From NCBI RefSeq assembly GCF_004332115.1, contig NZ_SJPA01000001.1:663452-727451 (forward strand): a DNA stretch of 64,000 nucleotides. Reading direction: 5' to 3'. The notes beneath the pieces were generated by a model that was not told where the DNA came from, did not search any database, and saw nothing but the letters and a program-made list of their open reading frames with translations. This document shows, one piece after another, positions 54,136 to 62,286 of the stretch. Within the stretch, counting starts at the first letter, position 1. The number at the start of each line of letters is the position of its first letter. Source of the DNA: Chlorobium sp. N1 (GTDB lineage: Bacteria; Bacteroidota; Chlorobiia; Chlorobiales; Chlorobiaceae). The translations under genes and the position numbers were made by a program.

Positions 54136-55057
54136 AGACGTCCTCCCCGCTGAGCAGGCGTTCGTAAAGGGTGAGGTAGTTGCGGGCACAGACCGCCGAG
54201 GAGAAGTTGGCCATGGCCCAATCGCGGCAGTCGGAGGGACTGCAGGCCGTCGCCCGTTCGAGCGCCTCGGGGAACTCCTCGTCAGTGCTGAAGAGCGCTC
54301 CCACCTCGGGCGTCACGATCTCGGGCACCGCCCCGCGCGGCGTGGCGACGACCGGCGTACCGGAGAGCAACGACTCGACGAGCACGAGACCGAACGGCTC
54401 CTCCCAGCTGATGGGAAAGAGCAGTGCCTGTGCGTTGGAGAAGAGCTCCGCCTTCTCTTCGCCGGCCACCTTGCCGACGAACTTCAGCCCCGGACGGAAG
54501 CTCTCGAGGAACCCGCCCCCCTTGAGAAGATCGAGGCGCGTCCCGCCGGCGAACACCGTGCGGTGGCCGTACCGCCGCGCAAGCCGTATGGCACGCTCGG
54601 CCCCCTTCGCCCTGCGCCGGATCAGCGAGAAAAAGAGCAGGTAGTCCTGCTTCCTGTCGCGGAAATGGAACTCTGCCGGGTTGACTCCGTTGTATACAAA
54701 TACCTTCCGGCCATGCTGACGGGCATGGTTCCGGCTTATACAAACTGTATTTCTTGGTAACTGGTGCCCAACCCCAACACCATGCAGAGTGTACAGCCAT
54801 GGCCTATCAAAATCATCAGTTGGTGGCCAGGAATTGAAATGAACCACATCAACATCGGACGGAATGGCGCGCAGCGCGTCCTCACGGGAATTTGCGGGTA
54901 TGCACTGCACCCCCGGAACATCAGTGCCGCTTGGAGCTACGAGGAAAACTGCATGCCCCAGCTTAAGATACTCCATAATGAGCCAGGCGATGAGCCGCTC
55001 GGTGCCTCCGTACTTCTTCGTCGGAAGCCGGGTATCGTTGACGATGCAGATCTTCAT
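54128..55057 (-). CDS. glycosyltransferase family 4
   Basis: 309 residues, GT-B fold, from ATG 55057 (MKICIVNDTRLPTKKYGGTE, the typical GT4 Gly-rich acceptor loop). VHFNSWPPTDDF and VFVYNGVNPAEFHF follow. The C-terminal donor site has KGAERAIRLARRYGHRTVFAGG and FPISWEEPFGLVLVESLLSGTPVVAT, including the EPFGLxxxE motif of retaining GT4 enzymes. Nothing tells the sugar. It follows the GT2 gene after eight bases and overlaps the GT9 start. Confidence 0.92.
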   Translation of the reverse strand: MKICIVNDTRLPTKKYGGTERLIAWLIMEYLKLGHAVFLVAPSGTDVPGVQCIPANSREDALRAIPSDVDVVHFNSWPPTDDFDRPWLYTLHGVGVGHQLPRNTVCISRNHARQHGRKVFVYNGVNPAEFHFRDRKQDYLLFFSLIRRRAKGAERAIRLARRYGHRTVFAGGTRLDLLKGGGFLESFRPGLKFVGKVAGEEKAELFSNAQALLFPISWEEPFGLVLVESLLSGTPVVATPRGAVPEIVTPEVGALFSTDEEFPEALERATACSPSDCRDWAMANFSSAVCARNYLTLYERLLSGEDVFG

Positions 55058-55065
55058 TCCAGTGT

Positions 55066-56070
55066 TTACCCCAGAAACTGCTTCAACGGGAAAAATCCCC
55101 GCCACTTCAGACGACGCACCCAAGAGCGAAAAAACACAGCTAACTGCCCGCGCTTATGCGCATAGGCTGCAAGCTTAAAAAAGGGGAAACTACCGGACAG
55201 AACCTTTCGGCTCAACAACATTGCAGAACGCTTCATCCGTACCCTTTCAAGCAACTGAACATTACCCATAAGCCTCAAATCATCCATTCGCTGCATCAAA
55301 ACGGCCAGATATCCGTCTACCCCTCTAAGTTTTCGTGTGACAAAATCATCAAAAGACGTTGTCCTCTGGATAGATTGGGCAGTCAGCCCACCCTCATGAC
55401 GATATAGAACCAACGGTTCATCGATATATTCAATGCCACCGATCAGAGCGCTTCGGAATCCCATAACGAGATCCTCAATGCACCTTTCGTGCGTGATCGG
55501 TCCGAAAACGCCCTCGATTTGTTTCGTAAATGCCACCGTAGCACCGATAATCAAGGCGCCGCTTTCAGCCATTTCGGCAAGACCCATGCCGCCCTCGATT
55601 ATTGGAGGGACCCTAATACCCTCAATAGCACCGCCCTCACACATCAATGAAACGGACGAATGAATCAGGGTGGCCCTTCGGCCCGAAGCGAGATAACGCT
55701 CAACCATTTTTTCCGTTCGAACCGCAAGAGAGACATCATCACCAGCCGCATACACAATCAACTCACCAGAAGATAGCGCGGTAATGCGGTTAATATGGCG
55801 AATCAAGCCAAGATTTACGGGGTTCCGATTGTGGCGGACCCGATGCGGCCCACTATAGGTAGCACAAAGCTCTTGAACGATTCGAAAGGTATCGTCCGTA
55901 GAGGCATCATCGGAAATAACGATCTCAAGCGGCGAATAGGTCTGAGCAAAAGCGCCTTGAATCGCTTCTCGTATGAATCGTTCCTGATTGTAGGTAATCA
56001 AGAATAACGTAGCCTTAACAGGCTCGTCATTACCGCCTAATGCCCGTGCTTTGTTCAATGGAGCTCCCAT
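55066..56070 (-). CDS. glycosyltransferase family 2
   Basis: 334 residues from ATG 56070. TLFLITYNQERFIREAIQGA, EIVISDDASTDDTFRIV, and ELIVYAAGDDVSLAVRTEKM (acidic DD site) are GT2 blocks; the C-terminus is basic (FRSWVRRLKWRGFFPLKQF). The gene is visibly richer in A and T than its neighbours: I counted 55 G or C in 55201-55320, against clearly higher content in the flanking genes. It may be a recent acquisition. It overlaps the upstream gene by 16 bases. Confidence 0.88.
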   Translation of the reverse strand: MGAPLNKARALGGNDEPVKATLFLITYNQERFIREAIQGAFAQTYSPLEIVISDDASTDDTFRIVQELCATYSGPHRVRHNRNPVNLGLIRHINRITALSSGELIVYAAGDDVSLAVRTEKMVERYLASGRRATLIHSSVSLMCEGGAIEGIRVPPIIEGGMGLAEMAESGALIIGATVAFTKQIEGVFGPITHERCIEDLVMGFRSALIGGIEYIDEPLVLYRHEGGLTAQSIQRTTSFDDFVTRKLRGVDGYLAVLMQRMDDLRLMGNVQLLERVRMKRSAMLLSRKVLSGSFPFFKLAAYAHKRGQLAVFFRSWVRRLKWRGFFPLKQFLG

Positions 56071-56882
56071 TCTCCGTCACGGCGCACCATATGGAGCGTA
56101 TATGGCGTCACCTGCCGTTCATCCATAATCCAGGCAGCAAGCTGGCGCTTCTCGCGCAGTTTCTCCAACTTTCTTTTCACTCCTCTGCTACCAACCCTCG
56201 ACCGGAAATATTTCAGGTCGCCAAGAGACTTCAACCCCGTAGACTTCGCGATGGCTTTCTGGGTAATCGAGCCGAAATGGTGAAACACCGACGCTCCTAC
56301 TATACCGAGAGAAACGCCCGCACGCCGGCAGCGGTACAGATACTCGGCATCCTCATAGCCACCGAGCCGCCGGTCCGTGTCAGGGAACCCGACCTTTTCG
56401 AATACGCTACGGTGGATTGCGAAACAGACCCCATGGAACTTGCCGCGCCGGACCATGCCGGACATCTTGCGGAGATACCCTGGCGCAAATGCCGCAAAGC
56501 CATAATCGTCGATCCCTTCGAGCAGAGCCGGACTCACGACCCCAAGTTTTTCGCGTTCAGCGGCATCAAGCAGAGCATTGATCGCATCCGGCCCGGCAAG
56601 CACGTCGTTGTTCAGCAACACGACCCACTGGGCATCAGGACTCAGGACGACGCCCTGTGTCCATGCACAGCCGCACCCGAGATTGACATGATTGCGCAGC
56701 TGCCTGAACTCAGGATGATCGCCCAGCCACTGCGCAGTATCGTCGCTACTCGCATTGTCGACAATCAGAATCTGATCGGGACACACGTTCTGCAAGAGGA
56801 GACTCTCGACACACTGGACAGTGTAACTGAGCTGGTTGAACACGGGAACGACGATCGAGAAGCGTTGCGGATCCAGAGGCAT
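56055..56882 (-). CDS. glycosyltransferase family 2, rhamnosyltransferase-like
   Basis: 275 residues from ATG 56882. FSIVVPVFNQLSYTVQCVES, QILIVDNASSDDTAQWL, VNLGCGCAWTQGVV and WVVLLNNDVLAG are the GT2 donor blocks; DRRLGGYEDAEYLYRCRRAGVSLGIVG with the GYEDAE motif places it in the WsaE/rhamnosyl-type group. It probably adds a sugar to the O-polysaccharide or outer core. Second gene of the minus-strand operon, 47 bases after the acyltransferase. Its composition is intermediate between the AT-richer gene at 55066 and the rest. Confidence 0.88.
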   Translation of the reverse strand: MPLDPQRFSIVVPVFNQLSYTVQCVESLLLQNVCPDQILIVDNASSDDTAQWLGDHPEFRQLRNHVNLGCGCAWTQGVVLSPDAQWVVLLNNDVLAGPDAINALLDAAEREKLGVVSPALLEGIDDYGFAAFAPGYLRKMSGMVRRGKFHGVCFAIHRSVFEKVGFPDTDRRLGGYEDAEYLYRCRRAGVSLGIVGASVFHHFGSITQKAIAKSTGLKSLGDLKYFRSRVGSRGVKRKLEKLREKRQLAAWIMDERQVTPYTLHMVRRDGEWELH

Positions 56883-56929
56883 AATAAGAGGGGTAAAGTG
56901 ATAAACGGGGTCGCGGTACGAAGAGCCTT

Positions 56930-57850
56930 TTACGGGTTCTTCCAGCGGTTATGCAGCCAGAACCACTCTTCAGGCCACCTGTAAATATACTCTTCGAGCA
57001 CCCTGGTGTACCTTGAAGCGAGCAGGAGCATATCCTCTTTGCAGATGGTAAGACCAGAGGTATCGATTTCCTGGATCTCGACCCGGTATCGCCCGTCGTC
57101 CCCGTGACGGCACATTCCCACAAACAAGGGGACCTTGGCCTTGAGAGCAAAGAAAGCCGCACCCTGGAACATACTGGCTCGGCGGCCGAGGAACTCTCCG
57201 GAAACGCTCGAGCTCGGATCGGACTGATCTCCGAGGATGGCAAGCACTCCGTTTTCGGAGAGCAGGCGCAATCCGGGCCTTACCGAATGGGCATCGTAGA
57301 CCACGCTGTTGCCGCGCAATGTCCTGAACCGGTTCATGGCCCGGTCAAGCGCCGTGTTGCTCAACTCCTTCACGATGATGGTCATCGGCTTGGCCTTCAG
57401 GCCGAAGGCGAGCGCCATCAACTCCCAATTGCCGTAGTGGCCGGAGAGCATCACGGCGCCCCGCTTGCCGCCATCGGTCCCGTTCAGGAACGGCGTGACG
57501 TCGATATCGACCAAAGCCTCGACATCCTCAAGGTTGCGGATCAAGGGAAAACGCAGGACGTCGATGAACGTCTCGGCGATATTGCGATAAACCCTCGTGG
57601 CTATCCGTCGCAACGCCTCGGGCGACTTATCTGGAAACGTCAGCGCAAGGCTCCGGTAGACCAGCTCCCTGCGAAGGCCTACCACATGATGGATGAAATC
57701 GCCAATCAGGTCTGCCAGTCGCATGGCAACGGGACGGCTTATGATTCGAACCAGCACACCGAGAAGCATGACCGCCCTTGCCACGAAGGCCTCAAGCGAC
57801 CTACCCCATTTTCTCAACAACTCATCCTTCCTGCTGGTCAAAGCCGCCAT
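56930..57850 (-). CDS. lipid A biosynthesis acyltransferase (LpxL/HtrB family)
   Basis: 306 residues. One N-terminal membrane helix (about 23-45), then the acyltransferase core with the catalytic HxxxxD/E motif in MLSGHYGNWELMAL (about residue 137). ILGDQSDPSSSVSGEFLGR and FQGAAFFALKAKVPLFVGMC are the later conserved blocks, and the end EEYIYRWPEEWFWLHNRWK is the classical LpxL/M C-terminus. It adds a secondary acyl chain to lipid A on the inner membrane. First gene of the minus-strand operon, divergent from msbA, which flips the product. Confidence 0.93.
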   Translation of the reverse strand: MAALTSRKDELLRKWGRSLEAFVARAVMLLGVLVRIISRPVAMRLADLIGDFIHHVVGLRRELVYRSLALTFPDKSPEALRRIATRVYRNIAETFIDVLRFPLIRNLEDVEALVDIDVTPFLNGTDGGKRGAVMLSGHYGNWELMALAFGLKAKPMTIIVKELSNTALDRAMNRFRTLRGNSVVYDAHSVRPGLRLLSENGVLAILGDQSDPSSSVSGEFLGRRASMFQGAAFFALKAKVPLFVGMCRHGDDGRYRVEIQEIDTSGLTICKEDMLLLASRYTRVLEEYIYRWPEEWFWLHNRWKNP

Positions 57851-58006
57851 GCGCCATACCTCTGTTCAAGCCGATAAAACTTCAGCTCAAGATACAAAAC
57901 AAACGCACATCTACCGACTCCCTGACACCGCGAAGCAGCAACCCATCTTTTCAAATTTATAAAGTATATTAGCGGTTCAGCAGATGAACCTACACCGGAC
58001 TACCCC

Positions 58007-59938
58007 ATGGCCGTTCTCCTCAGAATCCTTCGCTACCTCATCCCATCCAAAGGAAATATCATGCTGGTCGTCGTCGTCAGCATGCTCACATCACTGTTCA
58101 GCATCGTCTCCATCTACTCCATTCTCCCGCTGCTCAACACCGTCTTCACTTCCGGCGAGAGCGTCACCATGGCAGGACATGCCTCCTCAACCGGAATCCC
58201 GGAGGGTCTCGGAGTAAAACCAGCGCAGTCGGCCGTACAGACATCGCCCCCGGCCGCACAGGACACCGGAAGATTCAGCTTCAAGCGCGACACGAAGGCC
58301 CTCAAGGTCTGGGCCATGGCAAAGTACCAGAGCCTCTTCAGCGCCGAGACCAAAGAACGCATGCTCCTGAAAATCTGCTTTTTCCTGATCAGCGCCTTTG
58401 CCCTCAAGAACATCTTCGTCTACATCAACCAGCAGCTCATCTTCCGGATTCAGAGCAAGACCGCAAAAAAGCTCCGCGACGACATATTCGCGAACATCAT
58501 CGAAATGCCTCTTGCCTACTTCCACAAAAACAAGGTGGGCAACCTGATGAACTATGTCTACAACGACGTTGAAAACGTCGACCGCAGCATCAGCACCACC
58601 CTCGTCAACTTCCTGCAGAACCCCTTCTCGATCTTCGTCTACGTTGCCGTGCTGCTCGCCCTCAGCTGGAAGCTGACGCTCTTTGCCGTCGGCAGCTCGC
58701 TCGTCATCTTCTTCTTCATCAGCCTCATCGGCAACAGCATCAAGGGCCACGCCCAGGCCCTGCAGGAGCGGCTCAGCGACATGAACTCCGTCCTGCAGGA
58801 GAAGTTCAACGGCATCAAGCTCATCAAGGCGACCTCCTTCGAGGATGTCGAGCTCCGCAAGTTCAAGGCGTTCACCGACGATTTCCGAAAGACCACCATC
58901 CGCATCTTCCGGCTCCGCGACCTGACCGGCCCCCTCAACGAGACCCTCCTCATCGGCGCCATCGCCATGGTGCTCTGGTTCGGCGGCCTGCAGGTGTTCG
59001 CCGGCGTCATGACGGCCAACGAGCTGCTCGTCTTCGCCTTCACCCTCTACTCCGTCATGGGTCCGCTAAAGATGGTCGGCAACGCCCACAACTCGCTGCA
59101 GATCGGCCGGGCTTCGGCAGAGCGGATCTTCGAGGTGCTCGACACCGAGCCGACCCTCCTGAACGGCACCAACCCCCTCACCGCCTTCCGCGACGCCATC
59201 CGCTTCGAGAACGTCTCCTTCAAGTACCGCCGGGAGGCCGACGCCCCCTATGTGCTCGACGGCGTCAGCTTTGAAATAAAAAAGGGCGACACAGTCGCCC
59301 TCATCGGTCAGTCCGGTTCCGGCAAGTCCACCGTGGCGGACCTGCTCATGCGGTTCTATGACGTGGACTCCGGCCGCATCACCATCGACGGCATCGACAT
59401 CCGCGAACTTGACTACAAGCAGCTCAGGAGAATGATCGGCGTCGTAAGCCAGGAGGTAGTGCTCTTCAACGACACCATCGAGCACAACATCGCCTACGGC
59501 GTGCACGAAACGGTCCAGCACGAACGCATCGAAGAGGCCGCCAGACTCGCCAACGCGCACGGCTTCATTTCCGACAAGCCCGACGGATATAACACCCTCA
59601 TCGGGGACCGGGGCATCCAGCTCTCCGGAGGGCAGCGCCAGCGCCTGGCCATCGCCCGCGCCATGGTCAAGAACCCCGAACTCCTCATCTTCGACGAAGC
59701 CACGAGTGCGCTCGACAACGAGTCGGAAAAGGTGGTGCAGGATGCCATCGACCACGCCATGGAGCACCGCTCCTCGCTCGTCATCGCCCACCGCCTCTCG
59801 ACGGTGAAGAATGCGAGCAGGATCATCGTCATGGAGCGGGGGAAGGTGGTTGAGTCAGGTACCCACCAGGAGCTGCTCGCAATGAACGGCGCCTACAGGA
59901 ACCTTTACGACCTGCAGTTCAACCAACCGCAACCTTGA
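58007..59938 (+). CDS. msbA: lipid A ABC exporter MsbA
   Basis: 643 residues. Six membrane helices (about 15-355) with an unusually long first periplasmic loop containing a Ser/Pro/Ala-rich insert (about 45-95, QSAVQTSPPAAQ). The ATPase has Walker A IGQSGSGKST (about 432), Q-loop VVSQEVVLFNDTI, signature LSGGQRQ (about 538), Walker B LLIFDEATSALD and H-loop IAHRLSTV. Its place beside lpxL and LPS genes supports lipid A-core export. It begins at ATG 58007; a TATATT box near 57965 could belong to its promoter. The methyltransferase follows after six bases. Confidence 0.9.
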   Translation: MAVLLRILRYLIPSKGNIMLVVVVSMLTSLFSIVSIYSILPLLNTVFTSGESVTMAGHASSTGIPEGLGVKPAQSAVQTSPPAAQDTGRFSFKRDTKALKVWAMAKYQSLFSAETKERMLLKICFFLISAFALKNIFVYINQQLIFRIQSKTAKKLRDDIFANIIEMPLAYFHKNKVGNLMNYVYNDVENVDRSISTTLVNFLQNPFSIFVYVAVLLALSWKLTLFAVGSSLVIFFFISLIGNSIKGHAQALQERLSDMNSVLQEKFNGIKLIKATSFEDVELRKFKAFTDDFRKTTIRIFRLRDLTGPLNETLLIGAIAMVLWFGGLQVFAGVMTANELLVFAFTLYSVMGPLKMVGNAHNSLQIGRASAERIFEVLDTEPTLLNGTNPLTAFRDAIRFENVSFKYRREADAPYVLDGVSFEIKKGDTVALIGQSGSGKSTVADLLMRFYDVDSGRITIDGIDIRELDYKQLRRMIGVVSQEVVLFNDTIEHNIAYGVHETVQHERIEEAARLANAHGFISDKPDGYNTLIGDRGIQLSGGQRQRLAIARAMVKNPELLIFDEATSALDNESEKVVQDAIDHAMEHRSSLVIAHRLSTVKNASRIIVMERGKVVESGTHQELLAMNGAYRNLYDLQFNQPQP

Positions 59939-59944
59939 GCCCCT

Positions 59945-60556
59945 ATGAGCACTTACCTTGAACTGAAAAGGAAAATCGCCAAGCACCTCATGCGAAGCAG
60001 CATAGGCCTGCCGAAAACAAAGGATCTCAGCGCGCTCTATCGGAAGTACGAAGCCAACAGTCTGGAGGCAGAATCATCAGCAACACTCGACATCGGCTGC
60101 GGCAACGCCCCCCGCAACCCGTTCGGTGCCGCCGAACTCTTCGGCATCGACGTCTTCGAAAACTCTGAGAAAGGGATCAGGAAAGCCGATCTGGCCATAG
60201 AGCCCATCCCCTTCGCAAACGACACCTTCGACTTCCTGACGGCCTACGATTTCCTGGAACACGTCCCGAGGGTGGTCTACCTGCCGGAACGCCGGTTGCC
60301 GTTCGTCGAGCTCATGAACGAAATCTGGCGGGTGCTCAAGCCAAAGGGCATCTTCTTTTCCTGTACTCCGGCCTATCCCTTCCCACCGGTCTTCCAGGAT
60401 CCCACGCATGTCAACTTCCTTACCGAAGAGACCTTCCCGCTCTATTTCGACGACCAGCACCGATGGGGCGCCATGTACGGCTTCACCGGCAGCTTCCGGA
60501 TCCTGGAGCAGTACATCAACGGCCAGAGCCTGATCAGCGTGCTGCAGAAAGCCTGA
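59945..60556 (+). CDS. class I SAM-dependent methyltransferase
   Basis: 203 residues. The SAM-binding motif I is TLDIGCGNAPRNPFG (about 48-62), with FGIDVFE as the acidic loop, FANDTFDFLTAYDFLEHVP as motif II and EIWRVLKPKGIFFSCTPAYP as motif III. Length and PTHVNFLTEETFPLYF near the end fit small sugar or lipid methyltransferases found in polysaccharide clusters. The substrate is unknown. Cotranscribed with msbA (6-base gap). The stop abuts the remnant of an O-antigen ligase on the other strand. Confidence 0.9.
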   Translation: MSTYLELKRKIAKHLMRSSIGLPKTKDLSALYRKYEANSLEAESSATLDIGCGNAPRNPFGAAELFGIDVFENSEKGIRKADLAIEPIPFANDTFDFLTAYDFLEHVPRVVYLPERRLPFVELMNEIWRVLKPKGIFFSCTPAYPFPPVFQDPTHVNFLTEETFPLYFDDQHRWGAMYGFTGSFRILEQYINGQSLISVLQKA

Positions 60557-60819
60557 CTATTCCTCCGTCAGTTGTTCAAGCCAAAGCCGATAGGTGAACG
60601 TACTGAGATAGACGAAAAGCATGGTTGTAAAAAAACTACGAGGATAGGTGTCGCTCAGCATAATCACGGCGAAGATAACCGGCAAGAAAATACCGAATCG
60701 CCACTAAAACGGATCGCTCAATCGGGAGGACCTATACCACTGGGCAAAGAGGATGGATACATGGGAGAGTATACCGAGCAGACCGAACTGCACCGCATCG
60801 ATGCCATCCAGTCGTCCCA
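60557..60819 (-). pseudogene. C-terminal remnant of a second O-antigen ligase
   Basis: Read on the minus strand, this stretch gives AVQFGLLGILSHVSILFAQW, an in-frame TAG (60704-60706), then FGIFLPVIFAVIMLSDTYP, MLFVYLSTFTYRLW and a final TAG (60557-60559). It aligns without gaps in order to the end of the intact ligase next door (MAQFGVLGLIAVFAIYFSQI, LGLSIPIMFVAILWSDVY, MLFIFLSAIIYREPA) but differs at many positions. So it is the tail of a divergent ligase gene, broken by a stop and cut off on its 5' side where the present ligase ends. The methyltransferase stop lies directly beside its end. Confidence 0.75.
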
Positions 60820-62049
60820 TCATGCAGGCTCCCTGTAGATGATGGCGCTGAGAAAGATGAACAGCATGAGGCTGAAATGCAGTTCGATGTAGACGTCGCT
60901 CCAGAGAATCGCAACAAACATTATCGGGATAGAAAGGCCTAGATAATGTTGCAACGGAACTGAAGAGCGAAGAGCAGACCGGATCTGGGAGAAATAGATT
61001 GCAAAAACGGCTATAAGACCCAGCACGCCGAACTGCGCCATCTTCAGCACATAGGAATTATGGACATCGATATCAAAAAGGTATTCCGGCGTATCGCGCC
61101 TGTGAACCTTCTCAAGCTCAGCAACGAAATCCCCGGTACCGACACCAATAAGGGGATGCTCCGCAAAAACGGTCAATCCATTGAGAGCATATACAACTCG
61201 GGCGCCTACGGACGTATACTCAGCAGAGTTATGCAGCTGAATATCGGATATTCCCGAATCGACTCTCTGCCTAAAGTCAGGAACGCCGTTGTAGACAAGA
61301 GTAAACAGGATCGGGATGCCGATCAATACGCTCACAGCCGCCTGCAGCAGGCGCTCCCGGTAGTACTGAAAAATGACGACCACAATCAGGACAAGAAACA
61401 TCAACTGACCAGCCCGTCCATTGCTGATGAAGATGTCGGCGGCAAAAAGCAGGGCGAGAACACCGGCCAACGTTTTTTTCCATCTTCCCGCAGCAGGATC
61501 GAACAACACATAATAGAGTGAGACAGCACAGGCCGCGCTCAGGTATATCGGATAGTGGATATGGCTCATGAATGCCGTAGGATCACCATTACCCACGGTA
61601 AAGGAGGAGAACAGAGAGGGGCTAACCCTGAAATACATGAGGAACGATATCGTGCAGCTAAGGAGCATGGAGGCCAGAAACGACCATAAGACCGCCTCAA
61701 CATGCTCGCACTTCAGCACCATCATAAAAACAGGAACCAGGAGAAATAGGCTGGCTCTCGAAAACGTGTGCCAGCCACCGGCCATATCCTCGGTCCACAG
61801 CAGGCCGACGATGTTCAGCAACCAGAATGCCAGCAGCGCCCATACGACGCGGTTATTGCGGACCTTTTCAAAATCGCTGCGGAAGTCGGCCCCTACCAGC
61901 CAGAGGAAAAAGATGAGTCCGGCAAGGATGTACGTAGGCGCAATCCACATCGGGAGGATAAAGGCGTAGGGAACCAGCAGCAGGGAAGTGAGGGTCCTGA
62001 GGCCTGTTTTGAACGCACCGCGCGGTGCCGGGGGTTGGATCGGATCCAT
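60820..62049 (-). CDS. O-antigen ligase family protein (WaaL/Wzy-like)
   Basis: 409 residues with about eleven membrane helices and a large periplasmic loop (about 255-330) that holds HPLIGVGTGDFVAEL, the conserved Wzy_C/WaaL block, followed by DIDVHNSYVLKMAQFGVLG with the conserved His. Such proteins join O-polysaccharide to lipid A-core, or polymerise O-units. Which one cannot be told from sequence. Start ATG 62049. Composition is AT-richer than most of the window. A remnant of a second ligase lies just downstream. Confidence 0.88.
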   Translation of the reverse strand: MDPIQPPAPRGAFKTGLRTLTSLLLVPYAFILPMWIAPTYILAGLIFFLWLVGADFRSDFEKVRNNRVVWALLAFWLLNIVGLLWTEDMAGGWHTFSRASLFLLVPVFMMVLKCEHVEAVLWSFLASMLLSCTISFLMYFRVSPSLFSSFTVGNGDPTAFMSHIHYPIYLSAACAVSLYYVLFDPAAGRWKKTLAGVLALLFAADIFISNGRAGQLMFLVLIVVVIFQYYRERLLQAAVSVLIGIPILFTLVYNGVPDFRQRVDSGISDIQLHNSAEYTSVGARVVYALNGLTVFAEHPLIGVGTGDFVAELEKVHRRDTPEYLFDIDVHNSYVLKMAQFGVLGLIAVFAIYFSQIRSALRSSVPLQHYLGLSIPIMFVAILWSDVYIELHFSLMLFIFLSAIIYREPA

Positions 62050-62185
62050 ATGCCTATGCTCCAGTATGGATAAAAATCATGAGGGGCTGAACTCGTCCAA
62101 GATACGCATTCGACAGGGGCCGCAAGGCATATTCGGTGAAAAAAAAGCACAAAAAGGCATGAAAGCCTGTGAGACTGCAGGAATA

Positions 62186-62202
62186 TGCCGGCGCCGCCGG
62201 CA
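62186..62202. repeat. hairpin in the gap between ligase and SEC-C protein genes
   Basis: TGCCGGC (62186-62192), GCC, GCCGGCA (62196-62202), a perfect 7-bp stem in the 237-base gap 62050-62286. No U-tract adjoins it on either strand. A weaker stem AGGC/GCCT (62155-62168), followed on the minus strand by a U-rich run, may end the gene at 62287. Confidence 0.45.
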
Positions 62203-62286
62203 CTTCGTTCAGCATGAAGCCTACCTGACGACTCGAGCCCCTCGGATACCCTACCCTGATTGCGGCGACATCAAGCTGCTTGCGTG

